This document shows positions 46,339 to 56,773 of a stretch of 64,000 nt of DNA, piece after piece. The position numbers and the translations under genes were made by a program. This stretch comes from Cheiracanthium punctorium (Eukaryota; Arthropoda; Arachnida; Araneae; Cheiracanthiidae): the NCBI GenBank assembly GCA_038373885.1, contig JAWZYV010012530.1, positions 248,001 through 312,000 of the forward strand. The letters run 5' to 3'. Each line of letters begins with the position of its first letter. Position 1 is the stretch's first letter. Under the pieces are notes generated by a model. The model did not search any database. It saw only the letters and a list, made by a program, of their open reading frames with translations, and had not been told where the DNA came from.

Positions 46339-47698
46339 CCCCCTCCCCCTTCCTTAATTCCTTTTTCCAGGAACAATAAATTGTAGGTTAGAATACTTTA
46401 AAGTTTCAAAACGGCACCAAACGCCTGAAATTTTACTAAAAATGAATCCAGCTCATCATTTATTACCACGCTATCGAATTTTAAACGAATTTTTTTTAAC
46501 CTTCATAAAAGTAAAACAGCGACGATTATTAACTTTTCACGTTTTTACCCTATGTTTCAAAAAAGGTAGATACTGAAAAAGAAAAATAAATAAAAATAAA
46601 AATTAAATAAAAATAAAAAAATAAAGAAACTGGTTCAAACACGCACACAAATTTAATCTCTGCGTTTAAAAAATGTCTTCAGTGGATGGTTTGTTTTTTA
46701 TTTTTAATTTAGAAGAATAAAATAAATACTCGTATGAGATGCAGCTATTTTTTTTCCACCTAAGTTATTAGTGCTTTTACGTTGAATAGTAGTGCCATGC
46801 TTAGAAAGAAGCGTATATAAGAATTGTTTTGGCGGAATTTCAGCTTGAAAAATATGAATATCTAGTAAAATAATAAAATAATTTTAGTTTTACAACATCA
46901 GATTTTTAATTTAAGTTTATGCTTATAAGAATGGCCATCTTTTGAAGCATTTCAAACTTTTGAGTTTTGATTAAATGCCTATGAGTTATCTGAAGAAAAA
47001 TAACTGTTTGTAATTTTGTGAGTAATATTAGGTGTAGGTAAAGTTGTGGTACAAGGAAACAAAATTTACTATTCTTTTTTCCTGTTCACAAATTTGCATG
47101 TACAAAAATAAAATTAATGGACACTTTTAACCTACTCTTTTCCCCATCTAAATGAGTTTTTATGAGTTTGTAAATAGCTTTGCCATATTTCATTGTATCC
47201 CATATACCGGGTTCCATTGTATCCCATATACCGGGGCACATTGGAACACTTAATAACACTTCATATAATATGAGCAATTTATATAATATGAGTCAAAATT
47301 CGAATTTCTTCATATATTTTTTATGAACAGTTAAAATAAACCTTAGTGAGGCATAAATATGAAATTTAAATGAAAAAAAAAAACAAATTTAATTAAACTG
47401 TTATATCTTAAGATGAAAACATAATACTTTTATTAGAGGTTAGCCCATAATTTTTTATTTGATATTAAATTCACTTAAATCATATTCAAGAATTACCATT
47501 TCCGCCTTTCCTTTTTGTAGCACCTGAAGGAAATAGTGGTGGCAGTTTTGTTACAATTCAAGTTTTTTCAAAAATGTATGTTTCCGAAGAACGCACAAAT
47601 TCGAAGCTTGGACTTAATCGTTTTATACGTAAAGAACTTCGTATTCCGTTTGATTTCAGTTTGTTATATCCCAATAGTGTACGTTTCTTTATATTTAA

Positions 47699-48170
47699 TC
47701 CCTTAACGCGTAGTGTCCCCGCTCTCGGAACACCAAATTCTGACGTTTTGACTGTTGCATGTCAATAAGAATAGATTTTATTTCTATAAAACTAATTGCG
47801 TGTGACATAGCTCCACGAGAATACTTTACTCTTTAGCAAGTCATTTCCCGAAAAAAATTGTCACGATTATTTTTAACAGCACTAACATCTGCTGAAAAAT
47901 GGAAGAATGCGAGAACCCCTGGATAGATTGCCCAATGCTGAAAAAAAGGGCAGCCGTTGCCATCGCTCGACTTAACTACCAGCAAGATGGCGGACGATCG
48001 AAACAGCGACGACATCTGGCTGTGACAGCCAGCTGTCGTCAAAAAAGGGTCTCTATATCTGTGGCACGCGATGAACATTTCGATCGTCCGCCATCTTGCT
48101 GGTAGTTAAGTCGAGCGATGGCAACGGTTGCCCTTTTTTCAGCATTGGGAAAGGGTTGCGCCTCAAAGGG
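47699..48170. mobile_element. palindromic piggyBac-type MITE, family B, complete
   Basis: TTAA flanks both ends (47695-47698 and 48171-48174). The ends read TCCCTTAACGCG and, inward from the right, CCCTTTGAGGCGCAACC. The right two thirds are a large palindrome: TGCCCAATGCTG through GATGGCGGACGATCG (about 47930-48003) is mirrored by CGATCGTCCGCCATC through CAGCATTGGGA (about 48079-48150). A smaller inverted pair in between includes CTGGCTGTGACAGCCAG. Open frames on both strands here are read-throughs of the palindrome. Confidence 0.85.
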
Positions 48171-48207
48171 TTAAGTTCCCCTTCCTGGATTAAAACATAA
48201 TAATTTA

Positions 48208-48352
48208 TAGGGATGGACGCGAGACGAAAAATTGGAGTCTCGCGTCTCGCAAAACAGCCGAAAATCTTTGTCTCGTCTCGCAAAAATCCCTATATCATAA
48301 TGTTAAAAATGTTTTTCTCGTCTCGCAAAAAGCCGTCTCCCGTCCATCCCTA
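48208..48352. mobile_element. hAT MITE (TAGGGATGGACG), copy 2
   Basis: This 145-bp element with TAGGGATGGACGCGAGACG and CGTCCATCCCTA ends is the better-preserved copy of the family at 45460. The flanks ATAATTTA (48200-48207) and ATCATTTA (48353-48360) match at 7 of 8 positions. GTCTCG motifs repeat through it. It lies inside the 47034-48972 element, 34 bases to the right of the piggyBac-type MITE. Confidence 0.85.
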
Positions 48353-48974
48353 ATCATTTAGAGCGATACTGCTTGTGTCATACATGTGAGGATAGCTCAT
48401 AATCTGTACTTCTTGAATTGTTTGTCGAAAGACTATCTGGATAACATCTTCAGAGTCTGGAGTACTATTTAAAAACAATTCCTTGTTAACTTTATGTGTG
48501 CTGTATGGAGATCTCAATCTAAATATTTAATAGTATCATCTTTATTTTAAGTGAATGCATTCACCCGAGTTACAATGAAACATGCTTCGTTTTACTTAAA
48601 ATTGAGGCTACAAACTAAATCAATTTTTACTAATTGCTAATATTTATTTTTTTAATTCTGCCTTTGGTAGTATGAAGAACACACTACATTGATCACAAGG
48701 TATGAAAAATAAATAATTATACATATGAAAACAAGGAGGTAAAACAAAATTCCTTTTAGTAACTTAATTTATTTCAATGGTAAAATATCAATAATTTTCC
48801 AAACCTCTTGTTTTAAAAATGCGATTGTCTCCAAATCAAATCAGTAACTGGAATATATATTTGTGTAATACGTGTGAGGCTCCGCTCAACTTTCTGTGAC
48901 AAATCCTATCGGTTTTAGATTGCATGATTTTTCGTTGTACCCTGTGTTCCATTGTACCCCAACTTCCCCTACGG

Positions 48975-49540
48975 GAAAGTAATGTCATTTTTTCGAATGC
49001 CAATATTTTGTTTAGTGAAAACTACTGACTCTAATAATGTGAAATTTGTCCCGTATGTGAGTCTTTTATTTTGCGTAGGTGCTATATTGGAGAGCATTTA
49101 CCAAAATTCGTAACATGTGAGGGGAGGGTAGAGGGCCAAAAGTTCTTTTCACATATCCTGCCTGAGCTCAGAGAAGAAAAGAGATATCCCTAAAACTCTT
49201 GCTGTAAAATGCAACGCTCACGAATACGTAAAAATCGATTTCAGAACATTTCGAATAGAACCCTCCCTGCAGGGTAGACGTGAATAAAGGGGGAGTGTGG
49301 TCATTTTTCTTAAATAAATTCTTCCATTTTTCTTCTTAAAAAAATATTATCGATAGAAGTCACGGTTTAAAATTTAACAAACATGATTTGTATGCTTAAT
49401 CACAGCTCTTTTGTAATTCAGTACTTGTTGAAAATTTATTTGCTTGAATTTTATGTAAAAAAGGACTTCCGGTTTGTTTGTTTTGTGTAACACGTTTTTC
49501 GGATTTTTGTGCTTGGCCCGAAGTCCGCTTATAAATCCAC
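48975..49540. other. intergenic stretch
   Basis: No gene or repeat ends recognised. Confidence 0.45.
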
Positions 49541-49544
49541 GCCA

Positions 49545-49750
49545 GAAGGGCAACACAAGGGGGAGGGGGTGTCCTCCGTGGGAGTCTTTCTAAGGGGTCC
49601 TAACACTATTTACGCTAGTTTCTGGAAAAAACCACGGAAAACACCGAACGGTTAGGTCGACAGCAGCGCGATGGGACCTGAACCCAGGACCTTCACTCTT
49701 CGGCCGTCTAGCATTTTCAGTGACATAAAAACTGTGCTATAGTGAGGTTC
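49545..49750 (-). mobile_element. tRNA-derived SINE-1, minus-strand copy
   Basis: The minus strand reads a tRNA-like head with a box B-like GGGTTCAGGTCCC (about plus 49676-49688). The body follows: GTCGACCTAACCG, TTTTCCGTGGTTTTTTCC, AGAAACTAGCG, GTTAGGACCCCTTAG, CGGAGGACACCCCC. A box A is not clear. It is co-linear with the copies at 25480 and 32335. Confidence 0.7.
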
Positions 49751-49759
49751 AAACCGGTG

Positions 49760-50134
49760 CACCTAACATGTTTCGGTCTTTTACTCAAAATAAAGGTAAT
49801 AATGCAAATAAACAGCAAAACTGGGTTATTTTGCATTATATTTTAAATAATTTTAATATTCTTGAAATTTTTTTACGCACTACAATATCATTAAATGTTT
49901 TTATGCACAGATTCGATATATTTAGTAAACCTTAATATTAAAAAAGGTATTTAAAAGTACGTTATTATTACTATTATTATTACTTTAATTTCGTAACTTG
50001 TACACAGTACTCACAAGTTTACACTGAAAAGAAATGAATTATGTGCATTTGATCGAAGGCTGTTCATGAAGGTTGCATTATATGTATTTTATGTAGGTTA
50101 TTGTGTGCTTACCAGTTGAAGTTCTTATTAGGAA
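49760..50134. other. AT-rich stretch
   Basis: Nothing recognised. Confidence 0.45.
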
Positions 50135-50136
50135 TA

Positions 50137-50557
50137 CAGGGTGTCCAATAATCTTCGGGACAAACTTTAAGCGGAGGAAGTGCACATAATAAGAAATCAG
50201 AATCACATGTGGGGTCAAAAGCACCTGTTAACTATCACTTCGAGAAAAATGTCGAAATGTTGGTCCATCTTAACCATGCTTCATGAACAATGGACTTGCT
50301 TCCAAAAGTTTCATCAACGAAACGCATTAGAATATTTGAACTAATAGTTTTAGTCACGTGTTTTCTGAGAAAGATACATGAGTTTTTGATGAACAGCGGT
50401 CGGGAAGTGCGTTACTATATCAGCGATTGCTCCAAAGTGATTATTAACAACTACATGAAAGCGACATTTCCAACCCCACATTCCTATGTGAGTCTGAATC
50501 CTTAATATGTTCCCTACCTCCCCTTAAAGTTTGTTCCGATGATTATGGGACCCCCTG
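50137..50557. mobile_element. TA-flanked MITE (CAGGGTGTCC termini)
   Basis: The left end is CAGGGTGTCCAATAATCTTC and the right end, read inward, is CAGGGGGTCCCATAATCATC. Both continue GGGACAAACTTTAAG or GGAACAAACTTTAAG, giving ~37-bp inverted repeats. TA lies outside both ends (50135-50136 and 50558-50559), consistent with Tc1/mariner-type insertion. The 421-bp body is non-coding. A 71-codon frame inside is not transposase-like. Confidence 0.8.
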
Positions 50558-50590
50558 TATTTGCTTCCTGAAAAGACCAACATAATGCTG

Positions 50591-50955
50591 CAGTGGCGTG
50601 CACAAGGGAGAGGAGAGGAGTTCAAACACCTTTTACGAAGACCTTTCCACAAAAAAATTCATAATTTTTTAAAATATTAACATTTTGCCTTTTAAGGTAA
50701 AGATTAGGTCCATTACCCCCCCCCCCCCGAGTAGGAAATTTGTGTATGCCCTGATACTGAAAATAGGGAGGATTTTTTTCCCTTTCTAATTGATGGGTCA
50801 GCGGCCTGCTGATGGCTTGATCACAGCAAGTGCCGCTGGTCATTTCATTCTGAGAGCGCCTATTAGGCAGACCAATGTTGCCCCCTATGAGTGGTCTTCT
50901 AATTTTGAAGCAATTACAAATGAGAGACCTAGCACCTGAAATCGGCACGCCCAGA
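50591..50955. mobile_element. probable hAT-type element with a SINE-2 insertion
   Basis: The left end CAGTGGCGTGCACAAGG and the right end, read inward, CTGGGCGTGCCGATTTC form loose inverted repeats. Inside, a run of 13 C lies at 50716-50728. On the minus strand, about 50784-50895, a stretch matches the body of the SINE at 60454 (ATAGGGGGCAACATTGGTC, then GAAATGACCAGC). No 8-bp target duplication was found, so both ends and class are tentative. Confidence 0.45.
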
Positions 50956-50964
50956 GGTATCATT

Positions 50965-51110
50965 TAAACATGGAGGACATTGGAGCCCACGAACAGATTT
51001 TATGTGCACCAGCTCCCATTAGCGTACACAACAGTCCATCCGAGAGAAGAGTTCACACTCCCAAGCACTGGCCAAGCTGGTGCTGCTTTATTTTCCGTAT
51101 TCCTGCGGGA
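50965..51110 (+). repeat. dispersed repeat R2, copy 2
   Basis: Matches 21420-21640 in reverse orientation (CATGGAGGACATTGGAGCC, GTGCACCAGCTCC, TAGCGTACAC, GTCCATCCGAGAGAAG, TGGCCAAGCTGGTGCTGC). The class is unknown. Confidence 0.55.
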
Positions 51111-51183
51111 ACGGAGCTTAGTGACTAGGCCACAGAGAGACGAAAATAGGAAAGTCGATGATTTATTTTGGAATAAAATATCT

Positions 51184-51345
51184 ACAGTGAAACCCACTTA
51201 ATGGAATATCGGTTAAAGGAGTATCCCGCTCATTATAATAAAATTTCAATGTACCAAACTGTAATAAATAACCAATGTCATCCCGGATAATGGAATATCC
51301 CGGTTATTAGAATAACATTTCGTGGCAAATTGGCTGTTCCATTAA
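51184..51345. mobile_element. pogo/Tigger-like terminus, single end
   Basis: ACAGTGAAACCCACTTAATG followed by GAATATCGGTTAAAGGAG, and again GGAATATCCCGGTTATTAG, is the style of pogo/Tigger-type ends (CAGTGAAACCY start, then short repeated GGAATATC). No second end or transposase was found nearby. Confidence 0.4.
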
Positions 51346-51349
51346 GCAA

Positions 51350-51955
51350 GTTCGACAGCATACTCTTGGTCACCAATAATAGGCAAAATGTTAGCATCTG
51401 AAAATTCAACTCGAACTATCAAGTAAGCAAATGAAAAACCAATTCGGGTATTTCTAAAATACTGCTATGCATTCTTACACTGGCATACGTATAATGTTTC
51501 ATTTGATTTGTGTACGAAAGTGCATTATCTGTATGCAAAGTTAAAAAAGAAAAACATTTCGTTTAAAAATATGTTTACAAAACTTGGCGAGAGTCGGTAT
51601 TTGTGTGCTTTCCGTTCTTGACATAATTAGATATGCAAATGCGGAGAAAGTTGTTTGAGTAATAAGGGTCATGATACTGCACGTAAAGTATTGACAGAGG
51701 CGTAAGACTATTTCTTCGATAATTAATTGACATATTTGGATATTAAGCGGATATTGAAAGCGATTTAATATTCTTGTCGTGTTCCACCGTGAGTTAAAAA
51801 AATGAGAGTGTTTATAATGATTAAAAATGTAAATTTCATTCCTTCCTTCGATGCCAATATCTTTTGGCACAACTTGCTAGGTAACTCAAAAATGTAAAGT
51901 TTTTACCGATTTTAATACATTGTTTTCTAAACAACAAATTTCTGTATTTTTTTTA
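51350..51955. other. AT-rich stretch
   Basis: Nothing recognised. Confidence 0.45.
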
Positions 51956-51959
51956 AAAA

Positions 51960-53713
51960 GTTAATTTCATGAATGCAAACAGAAACAAGAAATATAAATA
52001 ATTTCAAACTCATCGACTATAAAACATTTTCCAGCAGAACAATATCTTTGCTCCCAAATTTGGCGATGCATTGTACTTAAATCTGGCAAGATTTTAGTTA
52101 AAGATTAAGGCGAATGGACATGAGGGCTGTCAGACCAAGGGGGAATTCCTTAGGCGCAGGATCTTTTTAAGGGTGTATGTCGGAAAAAAAGAACCCTGTT
52201 TTTAGTCTTGGTACACAAATTGAAATAAAGTAATAGCACCATGGTCTCCAAAAAATTCCAGATGGTTCTTCATAAGCTGCTTTACTCACTGCAATAAGCG
52301 AAAACGCTGTGGCATTTGTGAAATTTTCAGGAAAAATTCTTAAACATGGATCTGAGCTGCAAGAGTTTTCGAAGAGTGACACGTTTTTCGAAAAATTCCG
52401 ATTTTTAAGAATTTCTTCTAAAAGTTTTGAAACTGGTACAGATTGATCGTTTATTTCAGTATGTAGTAGAGCTTGTAAAGAGAAAGTTCCAAAATTTTGA
52501 AGTGCCTGACATAATTAGTTTATTTGTACTTATGTACCAAAATCACATGATTTTTTCAAACTACACCGTAAAGGGTTTCTGGCGTGTATTCACGTTACAT
52601 CGGGAGAAAATTGCCCAAAACTCCATATCATTTGAGCGACAGCCACGGGATAGGCCAAAACCCAGAGCATTTACACTACGGCGAGATTTTCCAGATTAAT
52701 ATTGAAAACGCCGTTTATCACTATTAATCTAGTTTTGCCAGACACTGCAAAAATGTCTAAAATTTATTTCCATCTATTAACTGACGAAAAATAAGGTATA
52801 AACGTTTATAATTTTATTGTATTGTGCTTGAAAAGGACGAATGCATCTACACTCTCAAAGACAGTAATGTGTTGAAATTCTTTTGAGTGCTCCTGTTGAA
52901 GTATTGCGTACACTACAGACACTATTTTCGATCGAGATTAATAATTTGTGATCCTTAATAACACATATGAATTTTGTTCTGTTTGGAATAGACGAAAGTC
53001 TAAAATATCCTTTAAAGAATCATTAACCATGAAGCTAAATGTATTGGAATTCGTTTTGGGTGCTCCTGTAAAAAAAACTGTAAATACTTCATACACCCTT
53101 TTCAATTGAGTACATGGTACTGTACATACGATTGAGGAATGATAGTATACATAAATTTCGTAGTAATCGATGCATGTTTACGGCAGCTAGAGCTTGGACG
53201 AGCAGATGGACGGACAGACAAGCAAATATCCCAAACACCTTAATCTTATTGAAGGTGTTAAAAATATGAATATTTCTCTTATACAACGTAACCGTATCGC
53301 ACGGACACGGAGAGCGAAGAATTTGCTCTTTAGCAGTCTAAAATGTTCCATGTGCTAAAAAAATCAAAGATTGCAATATTTTTGCATGAAAATAGGCTAA
53401 TTACTGGGCGAGTTACCGATTTTCAAAATTTCCATCGAAATCACTATGCCAATTTTTTGAAGCATTATTTCGTGCCATATTTGGCATTTTATCTCCAAAA
53501 ATCGCCAAGCTTAGCAACATTTGGTGCAATTTTTTATGGAAACACACGATTGTTGTTGAACTATCAGCTAACTATAGAGTAGATAGTATTATGCTGGAAA
53601 TGAATGAATGTCTATAAAAGTATTCAGTAATGCATTGGAATAATTTTGAGTGCTCCAGTAGAAGAACTATAAATTATGGACGCAAAATTTTTCATAGAGA
53701 GCTTTATCTTGTA
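51960..53713 (+). repeat. ~770-bp tandem repeat array, segment 1
   Basis: The repeat has three blocks in fixed order. Block 1 holds TTTTGAGTGCTCCTG and ACACTATTTTCGATCGAG. Block 2 holds TGTATTGGAATTCG, GTACATGGTACTGTAC and GGACGGACAGACAAGC. Block 3 holds GGACACGGAGAGCG and CGAGTTACCGATTTTCAAAA. Block 1 starts near 52875, block 2 near 53048, block 3 near 53240, and block 1 returns near 53637, a period of about 762 bp. The left part (51990-52100) matches 58620-58700. A SINE sits at 52570-52700, and the segment is cut at 53713 by the next element. Non-coding. Confidence 0.75.
52570..52700 (-). mobile_element. SINE-1 fragment inside the tandem array
   Basis: The minus strand carries the SINE-1 body: GTCGCTCAAATGATATGG, TTTTGGGCAATTTTCTCC, CGATGTAACGTGAATACACG, CAGAAACCC. 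The head is decayed, with only a CTCTGGGTTTTGGCC trace near the box B position. Confidence 0.6.
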
Positions 53714-54359
53714 GGGTAACTCCGGGGTAGATGGACCAGCCAAATATTTAGTTAATGCGCCTCGCCATACACAGCGCAACTATCTCAGTGAGACACTTAA
53801 AGTGATTTTGTAAGGCATGCTACTATTTTCTACTCAAAAAACATAGTAATTTTTCAGCTAATTATCATTGTTGCTGTTGGTGTGTCAAATAACTTTTTCA
53901 TATGGTTATAATTCTACAGTTAAAAGTTTTATTTTATATGTGATCTATCTAGTTTTGATGATGTAATCTCGGAGAACATGTAGGCTTCCAAGTAACCTAA
54001 AATGGCAACGCGAAATCAACAATGTAGTCAGTGTTGGTTGTACTTGTCATCCGGATGATCGGGAGAGATGGACCACGCCTAGGCGAGAGAGATGGACCCC
54101 GTCTAGGCTGGAGAGATGACCAGGTTTTGTGTCAAACTTAAGTCACAGCACAAAAAAACAATTTCATATATATTAAATGTCGCATAGTAATTCATGTAAA
54201 CTTAATAAATTAATTAACATTAATTCAATTGTAAGTTAATTTTAATTTTCATGTAATGAAAATTAACATTTAAAAATTTAATACATCTTGCAACTTTTTC
54301 ATTATTTTATGGTGGTCCATCTTTCCCATTCATGTGGTCCATCTCACCCGGAGTAGCCC
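53714..54359. mobile_element. TIR element with GATGGACC motifs
   Basis: The left end is GGGTAACTCCGGGGTAGATG and the right end, read inward, is GGGCTACTCCGGGTGAGATG, both followed by GACCA. The motif AGATGGACC recurs inside near both ends and at about 54061-54125 (GAGAGATGGACCACG, GAGAGATGGACCCCG). The 646-bp element is non-coding. It interrupts the tandem array directly after CTTTATCTTGTA. No target duplication could be confirmed. Confidence 0.7.
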
Positions 54360-54376
54360 GGGTGAGAGGGACCCCA

Positions 54377-54640
54377 TCTATATAAATAAAACAATGTGTA
54401 AACTGTCCGTTAGTTTGTTTGTCTGTGTCTCGCGTAGCTTGCAGACGGGTGATCGTAGACCTACCAAATTTTGTATGGAAATTCTCCAGGACGGGTCCCG
54501 ACATACCTCGAAGCGATTTTTCCGAAATTCGAATTATTTTAGGAGATATTAATAAAAAACATGTCTCAAAAGGCTCATTTTTTCGCGTCGCCATTTCGCA
54601 TTTGTAACACCGCGGTGGAATGAGTGAGAATTTAAGCATA
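54377..54640 (+). mobile_element. Helitron-like lead sequence
   Basis: TCTATATAAATAAAACAATG, followed by GTTTGTTTGTCTGTG and GACCTACCAAATTTTG, resembles the lead at 28600 in layout (TCTATAT-rich start, GTTTGTCCG-like tract, CCAAATTTGG-like tract) but not in detail. The element class and right border are unknown. Open frames on both strands here look like chance. Confidence 0.3.
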
Positions 54641-55009
54641 TCTAGGTTTCAATATTTGGCATGTTTATTAAATGATTCGGACTCTTGAAGTAAAAATTAA
54701 AGAATAACGATTTTTTTGTTTAGATTATTTGTAAGGTTGTTTTTTAATTAAAATATCGTGTGCATGTGAAATCAGAGCAAGAATGAAATGTTTTATACTC
54801 AAAAGAAAAATAGGATTTGGAAATTTTCCGAGACTAAAATGTACAACTTTTTAATTTGGCGAAAAATAAAATGGTTGATGTGAGATTTTGAGGAGACGAT
54901 TCTAACGCTTGGCGCAATTTATCGTCTGCTGAATACACCTGAGAAGAAGTTTTTAAAATTTTCATTCAGTTGGAATTGTGCATTTTTCTGTGCAGCTTTT
55001 CTCCATCTA

Positions 55010-55118
55010 TTAATGACTATGTCATTTTATTTCTCACTCCCTTTATTGAAAATTGTATGAAAATGTGTCCCAAAAATGCGACATAAAAAAGTGACATAAA
55101 AGTATGCGACATAATTTT
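55010..55118 (-). repeat. dispersed repeat R3, copy 2
   Basis: The reverse complement of 38630-38725 with small differences, plus an extra TTATGTCAC-type duplication (ATGCGACATAAAAAAGTGAC, then ATAAAAGTATGCGACAT). A further fragment of the same family (GAGATAAAATGACATAGTC) lies at 55272-55292. Confidence 0.65.
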
Positions 55119-55119
55119 A

Positions 55120-56185
55120 CATATATTTAAATACTATTAGTTCACAACAGCTTTAATCTATTGTTACGATATTTCGTAATTATTAGAATATGTATCACAT
55201 GCATTTTTCTATAAATTGGTTACAATCATAAAAATTTCAACATAGGGTTAGCATTCGAAATACTCGAAAGATGCGAGATAAAATGACATAGTCAATTAAT
55301 ATCGTTTTTATATGGCAATAATGAAACTAAAAAATAAGGGGGTTCGGGGGGATCTCCCCCTGACGAGACTCGAACAGCCGAGGTTTTTCTAATGTATTAC
55401 ATCCAGAAAAAGGATGTTAGAAATATCAATTTTAATTTTGTTTAATCACACTCATGAATAATGATATACTTTACAACTTAATGAAATAAGGAACGAAAAT
55501 AGGGAAGACCCATGGATTGTAATACGCTTTTATATAGCACTTTAGTGCGTATTTAAAATGTGAAGGTGTTTCAGATTTTCTTACTTTTTTTCCTTTCCGT
55601 TTTTTGATAAAGACCAATATACCAGAAGCTCTTCAGAATTAATGTAAGACGAAAATAATTTGTTCCTTTTTGTAGGATTTTATCATTTAACCATCTTATT
55701 TTTGCAACCAGAGGCGGCCCGAAACAGTAAGCATCGCATCTGGGCGTTGGCATCGAAGGGGCGTCATTTCGAACACAAATACTAAGTAGAGCATAAAAGG
55801 GGAGACTTTTTTATATTAGCAGGGAGCGACACTTACCGTAATGGCTGCTCCTGTTTGTAACCATCTTAATTTTAAATTCCATTCAGAATCTGAGAGATTT
55901 TATTGCCAAGGAAGCCGGTGAGGAACAGGATTCTCTACGAACAAGATTTATTAAGATCGAGAACCAAATGGTCGCCGGAGGCATTTAGTAGTAAATATTT
56001 TTAAAAACCATGAAAAAAATTCCTTTACATATATTATTTTCTGCATTAGGATTTTTGTACGAAATATCGTACACTATATGTATATACTGTGAAAAGTAAA
56101 ATATATATAAATACATGACTTTTAGCGAACGAGGAAAAAACGTGGTTCATATCTTCCGGAATACTAATCCTCAGTAACATACATT
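55120..56185. other. intergenic stretch
   Basis: 55360-55380 holds a T-arm-like tract on the minus strand (GTTCGAGTCTCGTC) without a tRNA around it. Nothing else recognised. Confidence 0.4.
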
Positions 56186-56189
56186 AATT

Positions 56190-56455
56190 TTTTTTCTTTT
56201 GAAATACCCAGATATCTCTACATTACGCTTTAAAAATGACTGTTCGTCAAGTGTAATGTATTGGAATTCTTTTGAGTACGCCCGTAAAAGATCTATTAAT
56301 TCCACCTGCACCATTTTAAATAAGGTACTAGGTACTGCACGTAGAAATAACCTATATAAATTTCGTAGCAATCGATGCATATTTAAGGCAGTTAGATCAC
56401 GGATGGACGAACGGACAGACAGACAGGCAATAAGACTTAAAAGAATAGTGATAAG
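56190..56455 (+). repeat. ~770-bp tandem repeat, segment 2 (block 2)
   Basis: This block 2 copy reads ATGTATTGGAATTCTTTTGA, ACCATTTTAAATAAGGTAC, AATTTCGTAGCAATCGATGC, GGCAGTTAGATCACGG and CGGACAGACAGACAGGC, matching 53040-53225 in the same orientation. It is cut at 56455 by the hAT element that follows. Confidence 0.75.
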
Positions 56456-56773
56456 CAGACCGCGGATTATATGCAATCGCATATTTGCATATGCAATTGC
56501 ATTTTTAAGGTGTTTTTGATGATTTTGCATAAAATGACGCATTTTCCCTGTTGGATGCATATTTCAATATCTTTAGCTTTGAATTTGTAACTTTTTTTTA
56601 CCTTCCTTTCAGTATTTTTTTTTTTTTTAATTCCCACGCTTTGAAGAATTTATACAACCTCAGGTTCCCAGCAAAATAGCATATACGCTCTCAAATTTTT
56701 TCGTGTATATTTGCAATAAATTAAATTAAGTCAGCCTATAAATATATTAAAATACCTACTATATATTAAAATT

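Larger units (their letters stand above)
47034..48972. mobile_element. 1.9 kb TIR element carrying nested MITEs
   Basis: The left end is GTAGGTAAAGTTGTGGTACA and the right end, read inward, is GTAGGGGAAGTTGGGGTACA, both followed by A-GGAAAC or ATGGAACAC tracts. Near the left end a 27-bp unit (CATTGTATCCCATATACCGG) is duplicated in tandem at about 47190-47236. The interior holds the piggyBac-type MITE (47699-48170) and a hAT MITE (48208-48352). Without those it would be ~1.3 kb. No transposase frame and no clear target duplication, so the superfamily is open. Confidence 0.6.

Noticed and set aside
54307..54639. 110-codon minus-strand open frame
   Set aside because: It covers the end of one TIR element and the start of a Helitron-like repeat; no protein similarity is seen.
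55360..55380. T-arm-like tract on the minus strand
   Set aside because: No D arm, anticodon stem or acceptor stem in the surrounding 80 bases.
56171..56560. 129-codon minus-strand open frame, the longest in the window
   Set aside because: It spans the junction between the tandem repeat and a hAT element. Similar short frames occur wherever block 2 of the repeat occurs, so it reflects the repeat.
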